Origin: Chitinophagaceae bacterium LGM1
GTDB lineage: Bacteria; Bacteroidota; Bacteroidia; Chitinophagales; Chitinophagaceae
DNA: 64,000 nt
Direction of reading: 5' to 3'
Assembly (NCBI GenBank): GCA_018604165.1
Contig: CP075895.1
Span: 2,723,001-2,787,000, forward strand
The translations under genes were made by a program, and so were the position numbers. Shown here piece by piece: positions 53,307 through 63,122 of this stretch. Every line of letters starts with the position of its first letter. Positions within the stretch are counted from its first letter, which is position 1. The notes below the pieces were generated by a model. The model searched no databases. It worked only from the letters and a program-made list of their open reading frames with translations, and was not told the DNA's origin.

Positions 53307-54362
53307 ATGAGAAAAATCTTATGTCTGTGGATATGTTTATTCTGTACTACATTCATTTTCGCTTCAGAGAAGTACAACTATATAGAATACAATTTAGAGG
53401 TAGAAGCTGCCGAAAGGTTATTTCTTTTAAACAAAACAAAAGAAAGTATGGAAAAGTATAAAGCGGTATTCTCAAAATACCCTAAGGCTTTTGCTAAGCA
53501 TTGCTTTATTGCAGCTCAATTTGCTGGTATGCGTTATGACACAACAAATTGTATTTTTTTTCTACGCAAAGGATTTATTAACGGCTTGCATTGGAAAATG
53601 ATATCTCAATCAAAACATATAAATAATCTGCTTTCTTCTGACGTAAATTTTAAAAGTAAAGTGCACAAGATATATGCTGAAAGCAGAAGTGTATATGTTA
53701 AAAAAATAAACCTAGAGCTACGACGCCAAATCGTGAATATGGTTGTTGCTGATGTTAAGGACAAGACAGACCCTGCGAATAATCCGGTGAAATATGGTTA
53801 TCATGGTTCACCAAAATATATTAAGACTCTTGATGAAAATATGAGTCGGTTTGTACAAATAGTTAAAAAATATGGTTATCCAGGTGAACATGTTATTGGA
53901 GTAGCAGATAATGAATTAGACTCTTTTACCTCAACTAAGCCTCACTCTATCACAGCAGTTTTGTTTTACCATCATGCATATGGTTTTCATTGCCTAAAAG
54001 AGGAATTGAAAATAGCTTTGATGAATGGAGAAATTGAACCTAGAGAATATGCTCTCATACATGATTGGTCGTATGAGAAACTGATGTATGTCGCATATAT
54101 TGATAGCCTAAGAGCAAATGGAGTTAATACATCAAAGTATAAACAAATAGTGTATCATTATTATTATAAATGCCCCGTCGATAAAAAGCAATACTACTAT
54201 AATATGAGTCTGCAGAAAGTGGGGTATTCCACTGATACTGCATATGTAAATCTTTGTCGGCGGCAAATAGGTATGCAATCACTTAATTATGATTCACTGC
54301 GCAACAAATTTGCAATTGAAAATGATATAATATTGCACTTTAGTTTTGATAATATTTTATAA
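53307..54362 (+). CDS. AT-rich orphan secreted protein (DUF6624-like)
   Basis: 351 residues. Signal peptide ending IFAS (1-19). Helical repeats near the N-terminus (ERLFLLNKTKESMEKYKAVF) resemble TPRs; the later region (GYPGEHVIGVADNE, SITAVLFYHHAYGFHCLKEELKIALMNGEIEPREYALIHDW) is reminiscent of DUF6624 proteins, which usually read LIQHA in that place. Codon use is visibly richer in A/T than flanking genes (many AAA, TTT and ATA codons), suggesting recent horizontal arrival. Function unknown; no operon partner. Confidence 0.68.
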   Translation: MRKILCLWICLFCTTFIFASEKYNYIEYNLEVEAAERLFLLNKTKESMEKYKAVFSKYPKAFAKHCFIAAQFAGMRYDTTNCIFFLRKGFINGLHWKMISQSKHINNLLSSDVNFKSKVHKIYAESRSVYVKKINLELRRQIVNMVVADVKDKTDPANNPVKYGYHGSPKYIKTLDENMSRFVQIVKKYGYPGEHVIGVADNELDSFTSTKPHSITAVLFYHHAYGFHCLKEELKIALMNGEIEPREYALIHDWSYEKLMYVAYIDSLRANGVNTSKYKQIVYHYYYKCPVDKKQYYYNMSLQKVGYSTDTAYVNLCRRQIGMQSLNYDSLRNKFAIENDIILHFSFDNIL

Positions 54363-54419
54363 TTAATATAAAAAGGTTTTAGCTCCCTGCTACCGTTACT
54401 TTTCTTCACCAACAGCAAC

Positions 54420-54674
54420 CTACTCCCTCTCCGTTACAGACCTGCCTAAGAGTGTGCCATTTTTGTAAAATAAAACCGTGCCATTTTTAGCATAGACACT
54501 ATCGTATGGTACGACTTGGTTATCAAGTTGGTTTATAAGAAAATTATTTTTCGCAGTTTCAATTTCAATTGCATGCTCCAAGCGTTTAACACGTTTATTG
54601 TAATAAATAAACTGAAACACTACTATAAATAGTACCGATACTATACATATTACTAAAGATGTCTGTTGCTTCAT
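54420..54674 (-). CDS. Small membrane-anchored hypothetical protein
   Basis: 84 residues: an N-terminal span (SLVICIVSVLFIVVFQFIYY, about 6-25) followed by a coiled-coil-like stretch (KRLEHAIEIETAKNNFLINQ) and a short tail (DSVYAKNGTVLFYKNGTLLG). Not recognised. It lies 51 bases downstream of aat on the same strand. AT-rich, like the neighbouring orphan. Confidence 0.55.
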   Translation of the reverse strand: MKQQTSLVICIVSVLFIVVFQFIYYNKRVKRLEHAIEIETAKNNFLINQLDNQVVPYDSVYAKNGTVLFYKNGTLLGRSVTERE

Positions 54675-54725
54675 GTCTTTGTTTTACGATAATTGTATAG
54701 TCTAAATTACGGTTTTCTCCACTTC

Positions 54726-55370
54726 TCACATCAACTCTACCAGCATCTCCATAAACTGCTCTCTTGCAATCATCCCTGCGCCGAGGCTTTCTAAATGTTC
54801 GGTATATACCTGGCAGTCTATCAGTTGTACACCTTCTTGTATCAGCCGCTGCACGTATTGTATAAAAGCAAACTTGCTGGCATTGCTTATATGGCTATAC
54901 ATGCTTTCACCAAAAAAGACGTTGCCCATACGTATGCCATACAGCCCGCCCACTAATTTACCATCCTGCCAAGCCTCTGCACTATGCGCATAACCCAATG
55001 TATGCAGTTGTGTATATGCCTGCTCTACCACATCTGTTATCCAAGTACCTTGCTGCCCTGTGCGGGTCGTTTGTTTACAGTTGCGTATTACCTCTGTAAA
55101 AGCGGTGTTCGTAGTAAATCTAAATTGCCCCCTGTCTATCACTTGCCTCATGCTTTTGCTGATGTGCAGTTCTTTGGGGTATAAAACAAAGCGCGGGTTG
55201 GGGCTCCACCACATGGGTAGTTCGTCATCAAACCAGGGAAAGATGCCGCTTTTGTATGCCAGTAATAATCGTTCCGTACTCAAATCGCCACCTATAGCCA
55301 GCAAGCCATCGTCCAACGCCTCATCAACTGGCGGAAACCATAAGTCCTTATCCAATACATGCAGGTGCAT
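54726..55370 (-). CDS. aat: Leucyl/phenylalanyl-tRNA-protein transferase
   Basis: 214-residue enzyme that adds Leu or Phe to N-terminal Arg or Lys of proteins, marking them for ClpAP degradation (N-degron pathway). Signatures: WFPPVDEALDDGLLAIGGDL, GIFPWFDDELPMWWSPNPR, TGQQGTWIT, GYAHSAEAWQDGKLVGGLYG and FFGESMYSHISNASKFAF. Complete and of normal length. Confidence 0.95.
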   Translation of the reverse strand: MHLHVLDKDLWFPPVDEALDDGLLAIGGDLSTERLLLAYKSGIFPWFDDELPMWWSPNPRFVLYPKELHISKSMRQVIDRGQFRFTTNTAFTEVIRNCKQTTRTGQQGTWITDVVEQAYTQLHTLGYAHSAEAWQDGKLVGGLYGIRMGNVFFGESMYSHISNASKFAFIQYVQRLIQEGVQLIDCQVYTEHLESLGAGMIAREQFMEMLVELM

Positions 55371-55432
55371 ATTGCAAGTTAATGAACAGCTAATAGCAAA
55401 AGGCTGATTTCTTAACTAACTTTATAAACGCT

Positions 55433-56626
55433 ATGCCAACAGACAGCAAACTACCCAACGAGCATGACTATACCTTGCGAAACAAGGTAGCATTCGTGCA
55501 TGGTGGTAGTGAGTATTTTGATACGCTCATCCACCTCATCAACAAGGCTGTACATACCATCCATTTGCAAGTGTACATCTTCACTACCGACGAAACAGGC
55601 AGGCGTGTGGGCGATGCGCTGGCAGATGCCGCTAAGCGTGGCGTACAGGTTTTTCTGTTGGCAGATGGCTACGCTTCACAACATATTGATGATGACTATA
55701 TAGAAACTTTACAAGCGGCAGGTGTACACTTTCGTTTGTTTGAGCCTATTTTCAAAAGCAGTAATTTTTATTTTGGCAGGCGGCTGCATCACAAAGTGTT
55801 TGTAGCAGACCATTACAGGGCATTGGTTGGCGGCATTAATATAGAAAACAAATACAACGATATGCCCGACACACCTGCATGGTTTGATGTGGCACTCTAT
55901 ACCGAGGGTGAAACAGCCATCCGTTTATCTGCCATCTGTTGCGAAATGTGGAATGGCGGAAAGGATAAAAACAGCATCGCCACCCAAGCAGATGCTGCAA
56001 CCACAGCACAACTACTGCAAGGCTTTAATAGCGGTGAATGTGCGGTACGTGTGCGTAGAAACGATTGGGTGAAACGCAAAAAGCAGATATGGAAGAGCTA
56101 CTTTGATATGCTGAATACCTGCGCCGATGAAATGATAATTGCAAGTAGCTATTTCTTGCCCGGGTGGATTTTCAGAAAACGAATGGCAGCCGCCATCAAA
56201 CGGGGTGTAAAGCTGAAAGTAATAGTAGCTGGCCTGTCGGACGTGATGCTGGCGAAGAGCGCAGAAAAATACCTGTATCGATGGATGTTGAGAAACAACA
56301 TAGAATTGTACGAGTACACACGTAGCATACTACACGCCAAAGTAGCCGTAGCAGATAACAAGCGTATGACGATAGGCTCTTACAATTTTAACAACATCAG
56401 CGCTTATGCAAGTATAGAACTGAACCTCGATGTGCGGAATAAACCATTTGTAAGCGATGTACAAGAAGCGTTAAATGACGTAATACTAAAAGACTGCAAA
56501 CGAATAACAGAAGAAGCATACAGCACCCAAACTACCTACCTGCAACGCGCTTGGCAATACATGGCATACCTAACCGTAAAGCTGTTGCTGAATGTGGTAA
56601 CGTTCTACTACACACAAGAAAAATAA
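55433..56626 (+). CDS. Phospholipase D-like protein (cardiolipin synthase type)
   Basis: 397 residues with two HKD motifs: HHKVFVADHYRALVGGINI (about 122-140) and HAKVAVADNKRMTIGS (about 302-317), each followed by the expected Asn/Ser track. Fits the ClsB group making cardiolipin, but could act on other phospholipids. No N-terminal membrane spans, unlike ClsA; the end (QYMAYLTVKLLLNVVTFYY) may be amphipathic or membrane-associated. Diverges from aat and converges on the next gene with one base between. Confidence 0.87.
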   Translation: MPTDSKLPNEHDYTLRNKVAFVHGGSEYFDTLIHLINKAVHTIHLQVYIFTTDETGRRVGDALADAAKRGVQVFLLADGYASQHIDDDYIETLQAAGVHFRLFEPIFKSSNFYFGRRLHHKVFVADHYRALVGGINIENKYNDMPDTPAWFDVALYTEGETAIRLSAICCEMWNGGKDKNSIATQADAATTAQLLQGFNSGECAVRVRRNDWVKRKKQIWKSYFDMLNTCADEMIIASSYFLPGWIFRKRMAAAIKRGVKLKVIVAGLSDVMLAKSAEKYLYRWMLRNNIELYEYTRSILHAKVAVADNKRMTIGSYNFNNISAYASIELNLDVRNKPFVSDVQEALNDVILKDCKRITEEAYSTQTTYLQRAWQYMAYLTVKLLLNVVTFYYTQEK

Positions 56627-56627
56627 A

Positions 56628-57638
56628 TCAACGCCCCATCATCCTCTCCCATAAGCTGCTTAGAGCTGTATTATCCCACTTGGCAAAGCGGCCACGTTGT
56701 ATCACCAAATCATTACCCGTTGGTTGTTGCAGAAAATAATGGAACACAAATTTTTCTTCAGGCTTTTTCCAGCCCAGTATTTGCCCGAAGCGTAAATCGC
56801 TGAACACCAAAGTATCGCCCCATTGCTGGGCTATATAATACCCTTGCGAAAAACGCTTCAGCTTTTGCAGGCTCTCATTATCGTGTACCCCATGCAGCAG
56901 TTCTTCATTGCGTTTAAAGTACACAAGTGGCAATGCTTCTTTATTATCAAATACAGACCTGTAGCCTATATAGCTGCCGCTATCATCATTTGCCACAATA
57001 TACCATAGCAGGTTGTTGAGCGGTGTGGGTGTTACAAAGTTTTTATTGTAGGCAATATTTTGTTTGGCAAGCATGTCTTCCATCTCGTTGGCAACAATCA
57101 GTTTATTAACCGTACAGATAAATAAATACAACGCACTGGTGGCTATACCTGCCGTAGCCCATATCAATCTCCGCCTGTCTTTCTTACGAAAAATCAATAA
57201 TACAATACTTGCTACCAACGCCACGATGGTAAATAAGGGGTCTGCCACAAACATGGTATTAAACGACACCCTTGCATGGCTGAAAGGCTCGAACAAGCCC
57301 GTACCGTACGCATTTTGGCTATCCAGAAAAATATGGCAAAACATCTCTATACCGAATAACCACATCCATGTGCGTAAGTGTACGTTTCTGTTTCGGTGGA
57401 CGCGTTTTGCTATTAAAGCGAAAAAAGGTGTAAACAACAGACAGGATAAAATAGAATGCGTAAACCCACGATGTGCAAGCAGATTGCTTGGTGTGTCCAA
57501 CCATAGCTCTGCCACTACATCTATATCAGGAAAAGTCTGCGCCAATGCACCCCACAGCATAGCCCTGCGCCCCAGTTCTTTGCCGGCAACCACCTCGCCA
57601 ATACAAGCCCCTAATACAATATGGGTTAATGAATCCAT
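56628..57638 (-). CDS. Metal-dependent membrane hydrolase (YdjM/DUF457-like)
   Basis: 336 residues. Opening MDSLTHIVLGACIGEVVAG, then AHRGFTHSIL and FCHIFLDSQNAYGTG, carry the His/Asp residues of the LexA-binding inner-membrane hydrolase (YdjM) superfamily. About four spans in the first 170 residues, then a long soluble C-terminus (about 190-336). Activity unknown. Confidence 0.83.
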   Translation of the reverse strand: MDSLTHIVLGACIGEVVAGKELGRRAMLWGALAQTFPDIDVVAELWLDTPSNLLAHRGFTHSILSCLLFTPFFALIAKRVHRNRNVHLRTWMWLFGIEMFCHIFLDSQNAYGTGLFEPFSHARVSFNTMFVADPLFTIVALVASIVLLIFRKKDRRRLIWATAGIATSALYLFICTVNKLIVANEMEDMLAKQNIAYNKNFVTPTPLNNLLWYIVANDDSGSYIGYRSVFDNKEALPLVYFKRNEELLHGVHDNESLQKLKRFSQGYYIAQQWGDTLVFSDLRFGQILGWKKPEEKFVFHYFLQQPTGNDLVIQRGRFAKWDNTALSSLWERMMGR

Positions 57639-57709
57639 GACTGTTTATTGTGGGCTAAAAGTACAAATACAAAAGGTAATAAAAATGAGAACTAAGGAAG
57701 AGCGTTCTA

Positions 57710-59116
57710 TTATATCACACCTGCCGACCATAGCAAAGTGCTGTATTTTATATGCCACTTGGCTTTCAGCTCTATAAGCTTTTGTTGTGCTTCCAGCAGC
57801 TTATTTTCTCTGGAGTTGATGAGGAACAAGGTACTTTCACCTACTTCATAACGCACCATTTCAGCATTGTACATCTTGGCAAAGTTTCGGTAAGCGTCCT
57901 CGTACAAGTTGATTTGTCTGTATAGGTTCAGCACTTCGGTATAATATACTTTTATCTTATTCTCTATCTGCAAAGCAGTATAGTCCTGTTCCAGTCGGGT
58001 TTCCATTATCTTGTACTTAGCAGCTTTGTAGCCCCCAACAGCTTTTCTGTAAAACAACGGCAACTTAAATTCAAATCCTGCTTTGTAGTTATTCTCCAAA
58101 AAATTGGCTGAAAAATCATTTGGCATGTTATAGCCTTTATTCAACAAGTTTGCTTTAACATCTAATCTTGGCAAAAACTCTTGTTGCTTCAGGCGTTTCT
58201 CTATTTCCAGTGCATCTATTTTATACTCAAAAATATTCAGCTTGGGGTGCAGAACATACGCCTGTGTTATCAGTTGTTGCAAAGCAGGCATATCATCGGG
58301 CGATAATTTGTTATCAAGGTCAATACTATCAGGTACTATTTTTTCAGACCATGCAGCCGGCTTGTTGTTTTCCATCCACAGGTAGGCAGACAGTTCATAA
58401 CCCGCATTCTGAAACTCTGTCCATGCATCATTTGCCAACAACTGAAAAGCCTGCAGTTGTGTAGTAGCCTCTGTAGTATCTATCGCAGCACGGTTGCCTT
58501 GTTCATATTCTATCCTTACAAACTGTAGCCTTTCCTCGTTAATATCTACTACCCTTGCATACAACCTGTACGTATTATACGCGCTTACCCAATTCCAATA
58601 TCGCTCTAAAGACTCCAGCAAAATATTATTTTGTGTTTGCCTGCGCTCTACTTCGCTCATACCCCTGTATGCCTGTGCTATACGCAACGTAGCCCTTCTT
58701 TCATCAAACAACAAGCCATTCATCACGGCCATGTTAATGCCTGCATAGCTTGTCTTGCCAAATGTGCTTTCGCTATTCACCCTGTCGCCATACACTTCTT
58801 CCGCGCCTGCTTTTATATCTATGCCGTACCATGTAGGTATTTTCAGTTCAGGATTCAGGTAGCTGTAATATTCCTGCCCGCTGAAAGTTTTATTTTCTCC
58901 CTGTGCAGTTATTTGCGGGTCGAAGGCACCTCTTGCACCCAACACCTCTGCACCCATACGGCGCACTTTCAGGTCGGCCTGCTTGATGACAGGATGGTAT
59001 TTCTTGACAATACTTATCACACCATCTTTCGATAAGCTGAGCAGAGAATCCTGTGCTGCTGCACTTCTATGCATCAACAACAGTAAAACAACAATTAATA
59101 GCTGTCTGAAACTCAT
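57710..59116 (-). CDS. TolC-family outer-membrane efflux channel
   Basis: 468 residues with a signal peptide ending AAAQ (1-22). Two long helical OEP domains with heptad-like composition, including YWNWVSAYNTYRLYAR and VDINEERLQFVRIEYEQGNRAAIDTTEA and a closing ESTLFLINSRENKLLEAQQKLIELK. Its start overlaps the HlyD stop by four bases. It completes a type I secretion set with the HlyD and ABC genes upstream. Confidence 0.9.
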   Translation of the reverse strand: MSFRQLLIVVLLLLMHRSAAAQDSLLSLSKDGVISIVKKYHPVIKQADLKVRRMGAEVLGARGAFDPQITAQGENKTFSGQEYYSYLNPELKIPTWYGIDIKAGAEEVYGDRVNSESTFGKTSYAGINMAVMNGLLFDERRATLRIAQAYRGMSEVERRQTQNNILLESLERYWNWVSAYNTYRLYARVVDINEERLQFVRIEYEQGNRAAIDTTEATTQLQAFQLLANDAWTEFQNAGYELSAYLWMENNKPAAWSEKIVPDSIDLDNKLSPDDMPALQQLITQAYVLHPKLNIFEYKIDALEIEKRLKQQEFLPRLDVKANLLNKGYNMPNDFSANFLENNYKAGFEFKLPLFYRKAVGGYKAAKYKIMETRLEQDYTALQIENKIKVYYTEVLNLYRQINLYEDAYRNFAKMYNAEMVRYEVGESTLFLINSRENKLLEAQQKLIELKAKWHIKYSTLLWSAGVI

Positions 59117-60438
59117 ATTTTTGACTTGCTCTTATTGTCTTGTTTATTGCTGTATTCAGCAGACTCTTTATAAAAATCAGGCGGGAAGCCATTTACATTA
59201 CGCCATAGCTCATACCATATAGCTACATCTTTCAGTAAAATTATAGCAGATGCGCCTGTGCCTATCGTTAGGCCCGGTGGCCAGGGTTTTTCACCTTTCT
59301 TTTCGCGTACCAGTACCCTGAATTTACCATTCTTGCTTACAGAACTTTCAATAGCTGTTACTTCGCCCGTAAAAGTACCATACGAAGCATTGGGCCACCC
59401 GCTGAATACTATAGCTGGGAAGCCGTCAAAAAGAAAACGCACCGTTCTGCCAACCGAAAGCAATGGCAGGTCTACAGGGCGTACATATATTTCTACTGCA
59501 TGTTGTGCTTTGCCCGGCACTATTTCTACCAGTTTTTCACCATCTTTTACTATCTCATTGATACCCGCTTTGCTGGCTTGTATTACCTGTCCGCTTTGTG
59601 GTGCTTTCAAAAAATATTGCCCTGCACGTATAGTGTAGTTAGCGTATTGGTTATTTAGCTTTGCCAATTCACCTTGTGCGGTAGCTATTTCACTTCCTGC
59701 CGCAGCCACCTCGCTACGTGCTTTAAATATTTTCTCCGCATACTCCTGCCCCACTTGGCTTAGCTCTATACGCGCATTATTGTACTTTATTTGTGTGCTG
59801 TTTTTCTTGGCAAGCGCATCCTGGTATTTCTGGTTACGGTCTTCAAGCTGCACTTTCGATACAAGGCCACTATCGCGCATAATGCGTTGACGGCGATACT
59901 GCTCATCGGCAATCATAAATGCATTATTGGCAGCTACAGCATCAATGCTATCACTTATTACCTTCAGGCGTAGTTGTTGTAGTTTGAATTGCAATGAGCT
60001 TTCCAAAGCCTGTATCTGCCCTTGCGTTGCTGATATTTTTTGTTGATATGCGTTGATAGATGATGATTTCGCGTCTATTTGTTCAAATGTTCTTTGTCTA
60101 AGTTGCGGATCCAGATATTCGTCTTTAATCTCTGCCAGTTGTGCTATCGTATCGCCTGCTTGCACAAAATCACCTTCTTTTACATACCATTTAATAATTC
60201 TACCCGGAATGATGGCATTCAACTCCTGTGGTCTGTCTTCCTGCCTCAATGTGGTAACAGCCCCCCTTGCTCTGATGTTCTGTGTCCACGGCAAAAACAG
60301 GAATATGACAAGTATGATAAAAATACCTGTTACCCATTTTTTAATATTACTCTCCTTATCAACACGATAAACCCTTGTGAAAGATTTAATGCCTTCACCC
60401 TTCGTAATATGTTCTACTATTTCTTTTACCTCTTTCAT
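59113..60438 (-). CDS. HlyD-family periplasmic adaptor
   Basis: 441 residues. Short cytoplasmic leader, one membrane span (about 34-54, VTGIFIILVIFLFLPW), a half-lipoyl strand (IIPGRIIKWYVKEGDFVQAGDTIAQLAE), a long coiled-coil hairpin (about 125-270) and a second lipoyl/beta-barrel part (FLKAPQSGQVIQASKAGIN, VEIYVRPVDLPLLSVGRTVRF). Bridges ABC transporter and outer-membrane channel. Between ABC (eight-base gap) and TolC (four-base overlap) in one operon. Confidence 0.91.
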   Translation of the reverse strand: MKEVKEIVEHITKGEGIKSFTRVYRVDKESNIKKWVTGIFIILVIFLFLPWTQNIRARGAVTTLRQEDRPQELNAIIPGRIIKWYVKEGDFVQAGDTIAQLAEIKDEYLDPQLRQRTFEQIDAKSSSINAYQQKISATQGQIQALESSLQFKLQQLRLKVISDSIDAVAANNAFMIADEQYRRQRIMRDSGLVSKVQLEDRNQKYQDALAKKNSTQIKYNNARIELSQVGQEYAEKIFKARSEVAAAGSEIATAQGELAKLNNQYANYTIRAGQYFLKAPQSGQVIQASKAGINEIVKDGEKLVEIVPGKAQHAVEIYVRPVDLPLLSVGRTVRFLFDGFPAIVFSGWPNASYGTFTGEVTAIESSVSKNGKFRVLVREKKGEKPWPPGLTIGTGASAIILLKDVAIWYELWRNVNGFPPDFYKESAEYSNKQDNKSKSKI

Positions 60439-60446
60439 GCGGTAAA

Positions 60447-62093
60447 CTAATTATCGGTTTTTATCGCTCCGTTTTCCAATCTTATTATCTTATCAAAGTA
60501 TTCATCTTCTTTGCATTCAGTGGCAGTAATCACCACTGTCGTATCCTTCATCTCGTTGTATATGTATTGTAATACACGTTTTCTGTATTCAGGGGCAATT
60601 TTATCAAACAACGCTTCCAGCAACATCAGTTTGGGTTTAGATACCAATATGCGCGTCAGTAATATTTTCTGTATTACATTATCGGGCAGGTGATACGCCG
60701 ATGGCTGTATTATTTTATCATACCCTTCTTCAAGATTTACTACATACTGGCGCAAGCCTGTCAACTCTGCCATGTTATCTACGGTAGCATAGTCTATATT
60801 CTGCCCCAATGTTATATTGTCCATTATAGATGCGCTGATAATATCCGTTTCAGAAAACAATACGCTGATGTGCTTTCTCAGGCTGCGCAAATCATAATTA
60901 TGTATGGGTACATCGTCCAGTTTTATCTCGCCATTATCGGGTGTATAGATACCGCTAAGTAAGTACAACAAAGTAGTTTTGCCCGACCCGGGACTACCAG
61001 TAATACAAACCTTCTGCCCTGCCGATACATTAAAACTCACGTTGTGCAATACATCATTATCGCCATAGGTAAAGTCCAGTTTTTCAACTGATACAGTAAT
61101 ACCTGTTTCTGTTTTTGTACGTACTACATTGCCTGTTCTCTCAGCAGGTTTATCTAATAATGTATTCAGTTTTTCTAATGATGTAAGGACATCGTACACT
61201 TTTTCAAGATTTACTATCAGTTTCTCAACAGAGTTGATTACCAGAATGATTACAATTTCTGCCGCAATGAACTGACCTATATTTAATTGTTGATTTACCA
61301 ACAAAAAAGCACCAACAATCAGCATAGCTGCTGTAATCAATAATTTAAATACTATCAGCGACCAATACTGTATTAGCAATATCCTGAAGTGTGCCGTCCT
61401 TGAGCCCAGATAATTGCTGATATGATTATCTGCTTTTTTTAATAAAAAACTGGTATCCACAAATTTGAAAGAGCTTACCATCCTTGCTTCTTCTTCCAGA
61501 TAGGCAGCTACTTTATATTTATGGTTGCTCTCTGCCATGCTTGTTTCCAACCCTCTGCTACCTGTAAACCTGAGTATGGTATATAAAATAGTAACCAGCA
61601 AAATACCGAAGAAGATAAACGTAGGGTGATAAAACGATAACAATAGCAACCCGAATAATATCTGTATTGTAGCGGTAGGCACATCCAGTAACAATTTGGC
61701 TATTCCTTTTTGTAAAGAAACCACATCAAAAAATCGGTTTACCAATTCGGGCAGGTAATAGTCTTTTACTCCCTTTATGTCTATTTCATTTATATGATGC
61801 GCGTATTTGAATGAATAACGTACAAAAAGCTGTTGCTGTATCTTTTCAATAATCTTCATTTTGTTTACCTGCAGCAAACCATTGATGAATACGCCGAATA
61901 CTACAGATATTATAAGTAATACCAATGAGGTAGAGATGGCCCCACCCAATACGAAACTGATGATGGCCTGTATGCCTAACGGCAGCGATAACTGTACTAA
62001 ACCAGCTAACGCCGCATAGAAGTATATAGAAGATATTTCCTTCTTCTCGAAGCGTAATATCTCTAATATTCTATACAAAGGATTATTAGACAT
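60447..62093 (-). CDS. Type I secretion ABC transporter with degenerate ATPase motifs
   Basis: 548 residues: six-span transmembrane domain (about 20-300, SLPLGIQAIISFVLGGAIS) and an ATPase domain (about 325-548). Walker A is intact (CITGSPGSGKTT), but the signature LSGGQ reads LPDNV (HLPDNVIQKILLTRIL), Walker B ends MLLEALF (the Asp-Glu pair is Glu-Ala), and the switch His is missing (VITATE). Related Bacteroidota transporters of this HlyD/TolC type are recalled to have variant signatures too, so this may be a family trait. No N-terminal C39 peptidase domain. Cargo unknown. Confidence 0.85.
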   Translation of the reverse strand: MSNNPLYRILEILRFEKKEISSIYFYAALAGLVQLSLPLGIQAIISFVLGGAISTSLVLLIISVVFGVFINGLLQVNKMKIIEKIQQQLFVRYSFKYAHHINEIDIKGVKDYYLPELVNRFFDVVSLQKGIAKLLLDVPTATIQILFGLLLLSFYHPTFIFFGILLVTILYTILRFTGSRGLETSMAESNHKYKVAAYLEEEARMVSSFKFVDTSFLLKKADNHISNYLGSRTAHFRILLIQYWSLIVFKLLITAAMLIVGAFLLVNQQLNIGQFIAAEIVIILVINSVEKLIVNLEKVYDVLTSLEKLNTLLDKPAERTGNVVRTKTETGITVSVEKLDFTYGDNDVLHNVSFNVSAGQKVCITGSPGSGKTTLLYLLSGIYTPDNGEIKLDDVPIHNYDLRSLRKHISVLFSETDIISASIMDNITLGQNIDYATVDNMAELTGLRQYVVNLEEGYDKIIQPSAYHLPDNVIQKILLTRILVSKPKLMLLEALFDKIAPEYRKRVLQYIYNEMKDTTVVITATECKEDEYFDKIIRLENGAIKTDN

Positions 62094-62141
62094 AGGAAAT
62101 ATTTAATAATATATGAGTTTTTTGTTCAGCAAATTAAACAC

Positions 62142-63113
62142 TTAAATCAGTGAATAGTTGCTAACGATAGCATAAAATATCGGCATTCCAAAAGTAATAT
62201 TAAATGGGAATGTTACAGCCAGTGTCATCGGAAGGAACAAACCGGGGTTTGCTTTGGATGCTGCAATCTTCATGGCAGCGGGTACGGCTATGTACGATGC
62301 GCTGGCTGCCAATACGGCAAAGACAAACCTGCTGCCCACATCGTCTGTAACTAAAGAACTAAGTACTGCCATAGCACAGCCGTTAACCAACGGTATAATC
62401 AGTGCGAAAATAATGGGAAACCATCCCTCGCTGATAAGTGACTTTATCTTTCTACCACTTACAATGCCCATATCTAATAAGAAAATGGCCAGGAAGCCTT
62501 TAAATAAATCGTTGGTAAATGGTTTGATGCCCTGCGCCTGCTCTGCACTGGCTATATAACCTATCACAAGGCTACCAAGTATCAGCATCACACTACCATT
62601 GGTAAGCGAGTGTTTGATAGCTACTCGTTTCTTTACACCTTCATCATCACCGTTTCGGTACAACGACATCAGTATCAGCGCTGCAATGATGGCGGGTGAC
62701 TCCATCAGTGCCATAATGGCTACCATGTGCCCCTTCAGTTGCAGATTATTAGCCTCTAAATATGCAACTGCCGTTACAAAGGTAACGGCACTTACAGAAC
62801 CATAGGCGGCAGCTATGGCACCCGAATCATATACGTTCAACCGTCGTTTGAGTATGAAAAAAGTATATATAGGTATAACAACAGCAGCACCTATACCAAA
62901 CAACATGGATACAATAACCTGTGTTGTCAGCGACTCGTGCGATAATTCTTGTCCACCTTTAAAGCCAATAGAAAACAACAGATAAAATGAAATGAATTTG
63001 GAAGAACTGGCCGGTATCTCCAAATCGCTTTTTAAAGCTGCGGCGGCAATACCCAGCAAAAAGAATAATAGTGCAGGGTTGGTAAGATTGTTAATGAGTA
63101 AGTCAAAGTTCAT
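62142..63113 (-). CDS. SbtA-family sodium-dependent bicarbonate permease
   Basis: 323 residues with about ten spans. In cyanobacteria SbtA imports HCO3- with Na+ for carbon concentration. Recognisable pieces: NPALLFFLLGIAAAALKSDLEIP, YLLFSIGFKGGQELSH and AAAYGSVSAVTFVTAVAYLE, with an inverted-repeat half after a short cytoplasmic loop (about 150-165). Nine bases after the 93-aa gene and divergent from a LysR regulator, so likely a carbon-supply module. Sodium coupling is inferred from the family. Confidence 0.87.
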   Translation of the reverse strand: MNFDLLINNLTNPALLFFLLGIAAAALKSDLEIPASSSKFISFYLLFSIGFKGGQELSHESLTTQVIVSMLFGIGAAVVIPIYTFFILKRRLNVYDSGAIAAAYGSVSAVTFVTAVAYLEANNLQLKGHMVAIMALMESPAIIAALILMSLYRNGDDEGVKKRVAIKHSLTNGSVMLILGSLVIGYIASAEQAQGIKPFTNDLFKGFLAIFLLDMGIVSGRKIKSLISEGWFPIIFALIIPLVNGCAMAVLSSLVTDDVGSRFVFAVLAASASYIAVPAAMKIAASKANPGLFLPMTLAVTFPFNITFGMPIFYAIVSNYSLI

Positions 63114-63122
63114 GCGATGTTA

